DNA of 8,603 nucleotides from an uncultured Actinomycetes bacterium (GTDB lineage Bacteria > Actinomycetota > Actinomycetes > Nanopelagicales > Nanopelagicaceae): NCBI GenBank assembly GCA_903875815.1, contig CAIQXR010000168.1, forward strand, positions 1 through 8,603, in the 5' to 3' direction. The notes below the pieces were generated by a model. The model saw only the letters and a list, made by a program, of their open reading frames with translations, searched no databases and had not been told where the DNA came from. This document shows positions 6,528 through 8,603 of this stretch, one piece after another. Both the position numbers and the translations under genes were made by a program. Every line of letters starts with the position of its first letter. Position 1 is the first letter of the stretch.

Positions 6528-7277
6528 TTAGCCTTGAGATGAAGAGCCGGGACCGAATTGAAGATGTGCAACTTCCCCAACTGCGCCTGGTGCGCCGAGA
6601 TCCTTGCCATTAGCGACGATATCGACTGCTCCGGCATTTCCTACGACAACATAAAGGAGTTGTGCATCAGAGAAAGTCTGGCTCGCTCCTTGTGCGATCT
6701 GGCCACTGAAAATCTGAGCGCCTGATGCGTCGGTGATTCCGACCCAACTCTTGCCCGCAGTGCCGGTAATGGTGACACTGACATCAGATGTCTTAGTCGC
6801 CACTGTGGCTACTGCATTGGAAGGAGCTGATTGTGTGACGGAGGCACGCACGCTCTTCTTCGCTGTGTGAGATGTTGATGTGAAAAGTCCTGAGACGGTC
6901 GGTACCAAAATTAAGAGTGCAATGACTCCTGCAGCGACACTGGCCATGGCCTTGTAAGAAACTTTAGGAAGCTCGCGACGAACAGGTGTTGCATTGTTTT
7001 CGGTTAAGAGATCGATCATCGGGCGATCAACTTCACCTGTCGTCTCTTCAAAGAGTTGAACGAGCAGATCGCCATCGGCCTTAATGGTCTTTGCAATGCT
7101 GCGAATATGTCCACGGGCATAAGCGATTCCGCCAGATGTGGTAAAAACATTTGATTCAAGATCAGTGATGACATCTTTGCGAATGCGCGTGATCTCAGAA
7201 ATTTGCTCGATAGAAAATCCAGCGCTCTCGCGCGCAGCGCGTAACGCTTCTCCGACTGTCATAACAATCTCAGACAT
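6528..7277 (-). CDS. RodZ-like membrane-anchored helix-turn-helix protein (HTH_25, DUF4115)
   Basis: RodZ proteins link cytoskeleton or cell-wall machinery to the membrane through a cytoplasmic helix-turn-helix domain. This 249-residue product shows the full layout: an HTH_25 domain (about 6-64; TVGEALRAARESAGFSIEQI and RKDVITDLESNVF are typical), a polar linker, one membrane helix (about 110-132, MASVAAGVIALLILVPTVSG), a Ser/Thr/Ala-rich extracellular linker (about 133-165), and a C-terminal DUF4115 domain (about 168-243, with WVGITDASGAQIFSGQI). The frame is open to a GTG at 7340, but ATG at 7277 starts where the family does and has AAGGA ten bases upstream. Actinobacterial relatives are often annotated only as helix-turn-helix proteins and sit beside ftsK and rimO, as here. 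A function in envelope or division organisation is inferred; its DNA binding is unproven. Confidence 0.85.
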   Translation of the reverse strand: MSEIVMTVGEALRAARESAGFSIEQISEITRIRKDVITDLESNVFTTSGGIAYARGHIRSIAKTIKADGDLLVQLFEETTGEVDRPMIDLLTENNATPVRRELPKVSYKAMASVAAGVIALLILVPTVSGLFTSTSHTAKKSVRASVTQSAPSNAVATVATKTSDVSVTITGTAGKSWVGITDASGAQIFSGQIAQGASQTFSDAQLLYVVVGNAGAVDIVANGKDLGAPGAVGEVAHLQFGPGSSSQG

Positions 7278-7459
7278 AGGTAGGAAATCCTTCTCTTTCT
7301 CACATGGGGATTGCGAGCAGGGGTTAAGGGTAAAACGCACCTCGGGCGAGCCACAAATTGGATCCGAATTACATGGCTGTGACTCACGCTCAATCGAGCA
7401 GGTTCACTGAGAATTCACCCCGAATGTCACCTGAGAGGCGGACGTGCCGAGTAGAAGGT
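7278..7459 (-). other. Intergenic region between ftsK and the RodZ-like gene
   Basis: This 182-base gap carries no recognisable gene. It contains the candidate promoter above and a tiny dyad GCTC-GATT-GAGC around 7389-7400. No stable stem followed by a T-run was found after the ftsK stop, so an ftsK terminator is not evident. Confidence 0.5.
7327..7356 (-). promoter_or_regulatory. Candidate promoter for the RodZ-like gene and downstream run
   Basis: The minus strand has TTGTGG (7356-7351), 18 bases, then TACCCT (7332-7327), resembling a sigma-70 type -35 and an actinobacterial TAnnnT -10. A start near 7320 would leave a leader of about 43 bases before the ATG at 7277, and would exclude the longer GTG start. 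The match is modest and could be chance. Confidence 0.3.
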
Positions 7460-8603
7460 CTAGAGATTTCCTTGCAGCTCTTCGAGAACATCGGGCATCT
7501 GCTCCGCATTGATCAACACGGCGCGAGCCTTCGAACCTTCTGACGGTCCAACAATTCCGCGACTCTCCATGAGATCCATGAGGCGACCAGCTTTCGCAAA
7601 GCCGACGCGAAGTTTGCGTTGCAGCATTGATGTGGAACCAAATTGCGTGGAGACAACAAGTTGAACGGCCTGTAACAAGAGATCCATATCATCACCAATA
7701 TCATCTTCAATAACATTGGCTTTCACTGGCGCATTGAGATCAAGTCGATAGACCGGTTGCAATTGCGCTTTAGCAAAATTAACGATCGCTTCGGTTTCGC
7801 GTTCTGAAACGTATGCACCTTGAATACGAAGTGGCTTACTCGCACCCATCGGCAAGAAGAGTCCGTCGCCTTGGCCGACCAACTTCTCAGCTCCTGGGGT
7901 ATCCAAAATGACTCGTGAATCGGCAAGGCTTGAAGTCGCAAAGGAGAGACGGGAAGGAACGTTTGCCTTAATCAGACCAGTGACAATATCGACGCTCGGA
8001 CGCTGAGTTGCAATGACCAAGTGAATACCGGCAGCGCGTGCCAACTGGGTAATGCGGACGATGCTCTCTTCCACTTCACGCGCAGCAACCATCATAAGGT
8101 CTGCAAGTTCGTCAATGATGACGAGCAGGTATGGATAGGGCTCGAGCACTCGCTCGCTGCCTGCAGGAGGCGTGATCTTTCCCGCGCGAACAGCTTTATT
8201 GAAATCATCGATATGACGGAATCCGAAGTGCGAAAGATCGTCATAACGCATATCCATTTCACGCACGACCCAAGCCAAAACATCGGCAGCTTTCTTGGGA
8301 TTGGTAATAATCGGTGCGATCAAGTGTGGAATTCCTTCATATGAAGTGAGTTCCACGCGCTTAGGGTCGATCATGACCAAGCGAACATCATCTGGCGTTG
8401 CGCGCATCAAAATAGATACGACGAGTGAGTTAATCATCGAAGATTTACCGGCACCTGTCGCGCCAGCAACAAGTAAGTGCGGCATCTTGGCTAAGTTGGC
8501 GCAGATAAATGCACCTTCAACATCTTTACCGAGTGCGATCACCATAGGGTGTGGGTCGCCGGTCGCTACGCCAGAGCGAAGCACGTCGCCGAGCGTCACC
8601 ATC
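7460..8603 (-). CDS. ftsK: DNA translocase FtsK, C-terminal motor and gamma domains (5' end outside window)
   Basis: FtsK (SpoIIIE family) is a septum-located, ATP-driven DNA pump that clears chromosome ends at division. At least 380 C-terminal residues are present, numbered here from the first full codon, an ATG that is internal to the protein. Visible: Walker A GATGAGKS (47-54), conserved [16 protein letters not shown] (79-94), [17 protein letters not shown] (101-117), Walker [14 protein letters not shown] (159-171), [20 protein letters not shown] (197-216), and the winged-helix gamma domain (about 305-365) with [20 protein letters not shown] (321-340), which reads polar DNA motifs. The membrane anchor and alpha/beta start lie beyond the right edge. 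The frame is intact and the C-terminus matches actinobacterial FtsK, so only the window edge truncates it. Confidence 0.97.
   Translation of the reverse strand, partial: MVTLGDVLRSGVATGDPHPMVIALGKDVEGAFICANLAKMPHLLVAGATGAGKSSMINSLVVSILMRATPDDVRLVMIDPKRVELTSYEGIPHLIAPIITNPKKAADVLAWVVREMDMRYDDLSHFGFRHIDDFNKAVRAGKITPPAGSERVLEPYPYLLVIIDELADLMMVAAREVEESIVRITQLARAAGIHLVIATQRPSVDIVTGLIKANVPSRLSFATSSLADSRVILDTPGAEKLVGQGDGLFLPMGASKPLRIQGAYVSERETEAIVNFAKAQLQPVYRLDLNAPVKANVIEDDIGDDMDLLLQAVQLVVSTQFGSTSMLQRKLRVGFAKAGRLMDLMESRGIVGPSEGSKARAVLINAEQMPDVLEELQGNL

Noticed and set aside
7278..7340. Longer RodZ-like start at GTG 7340.
   Set aside because: The extra 21 residues are not family-like, a ribosome binding site precedes the ATG at 7277, and a candidate promoter overlaps the longer start.

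Overview
This is an ordinary but well-preserved housekeeping block from the chromosome of an actinobacterium (Actinomycetota). Every convincing gene lies on the minus strand. The case for Actinobacteria is the gene set and order: ftsK, a RodZ-like protein, rimO, pgsA, cinA, clgR, a DUF3046 protein, recA, recX, miaA. ClgR and DUF3046 are actinobacterial families, and the FtsK, RecA and MiaA sequences look actinobacterial. Base composition is near balanced, low for the phylum, and genes are tightly packed with many short overlaps. This fits a small-genome, possibly freshwater lineage such as the Nanopelagicales, but that placement is only an inference.

Read in the direction of transcription (right to left), the window opens inside ftsK, whose motor and DNA-reading domains are present (7460 to the right edge). 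A 182-base gap with a possible promoter follows. Next come a membrane-anchored RodZ-like protein and, after a 44-base gap holding a perfect 7-bp inverted repeat, a translationally linked run: rimO (ribosomal protein S12 methylthiotransferase), pgsA (phosphatidylglycerophosphate synthase), a stand-alone CinA C-terminal/PncC-type deamidase and clgR (activator of Clp protease genes). These overlap by ATGA, TAATG and GTGA junctions. Close behind follow a TetR regulator, a DUF3046 protein and a YsnE-like GNAT acetyltransferase.

The 249-base (taking the GNAT stop to the recA start) region in front of recA is the main regulatory feature. It holds a perfect actinobacterial LexA (SOS) box far from the gene, and close to the gene a match to the LexA-independent RecA-NDp promoter motif recognised by PafBC. 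recA therefore looks controlled by two separate DNA-damage circuits, as in mycobacteria. recA is followed by recX (29-base overlap), which encodes its modulator, and by miaA (tRNA dimethylallyltransferase), cut by the left edge. miaB, often found between recX and miaA in this phylum, is not there.

I found no RNA genes, mobile elements, CRISPR arrays or phage genes, and no novel multi-gene system. The more unusual points are the two-promoter layout at recA, the inverted repeat before rimO, the TetR and GNAT genes within the clgR-recA interval, and the absence of miaB from this slot.
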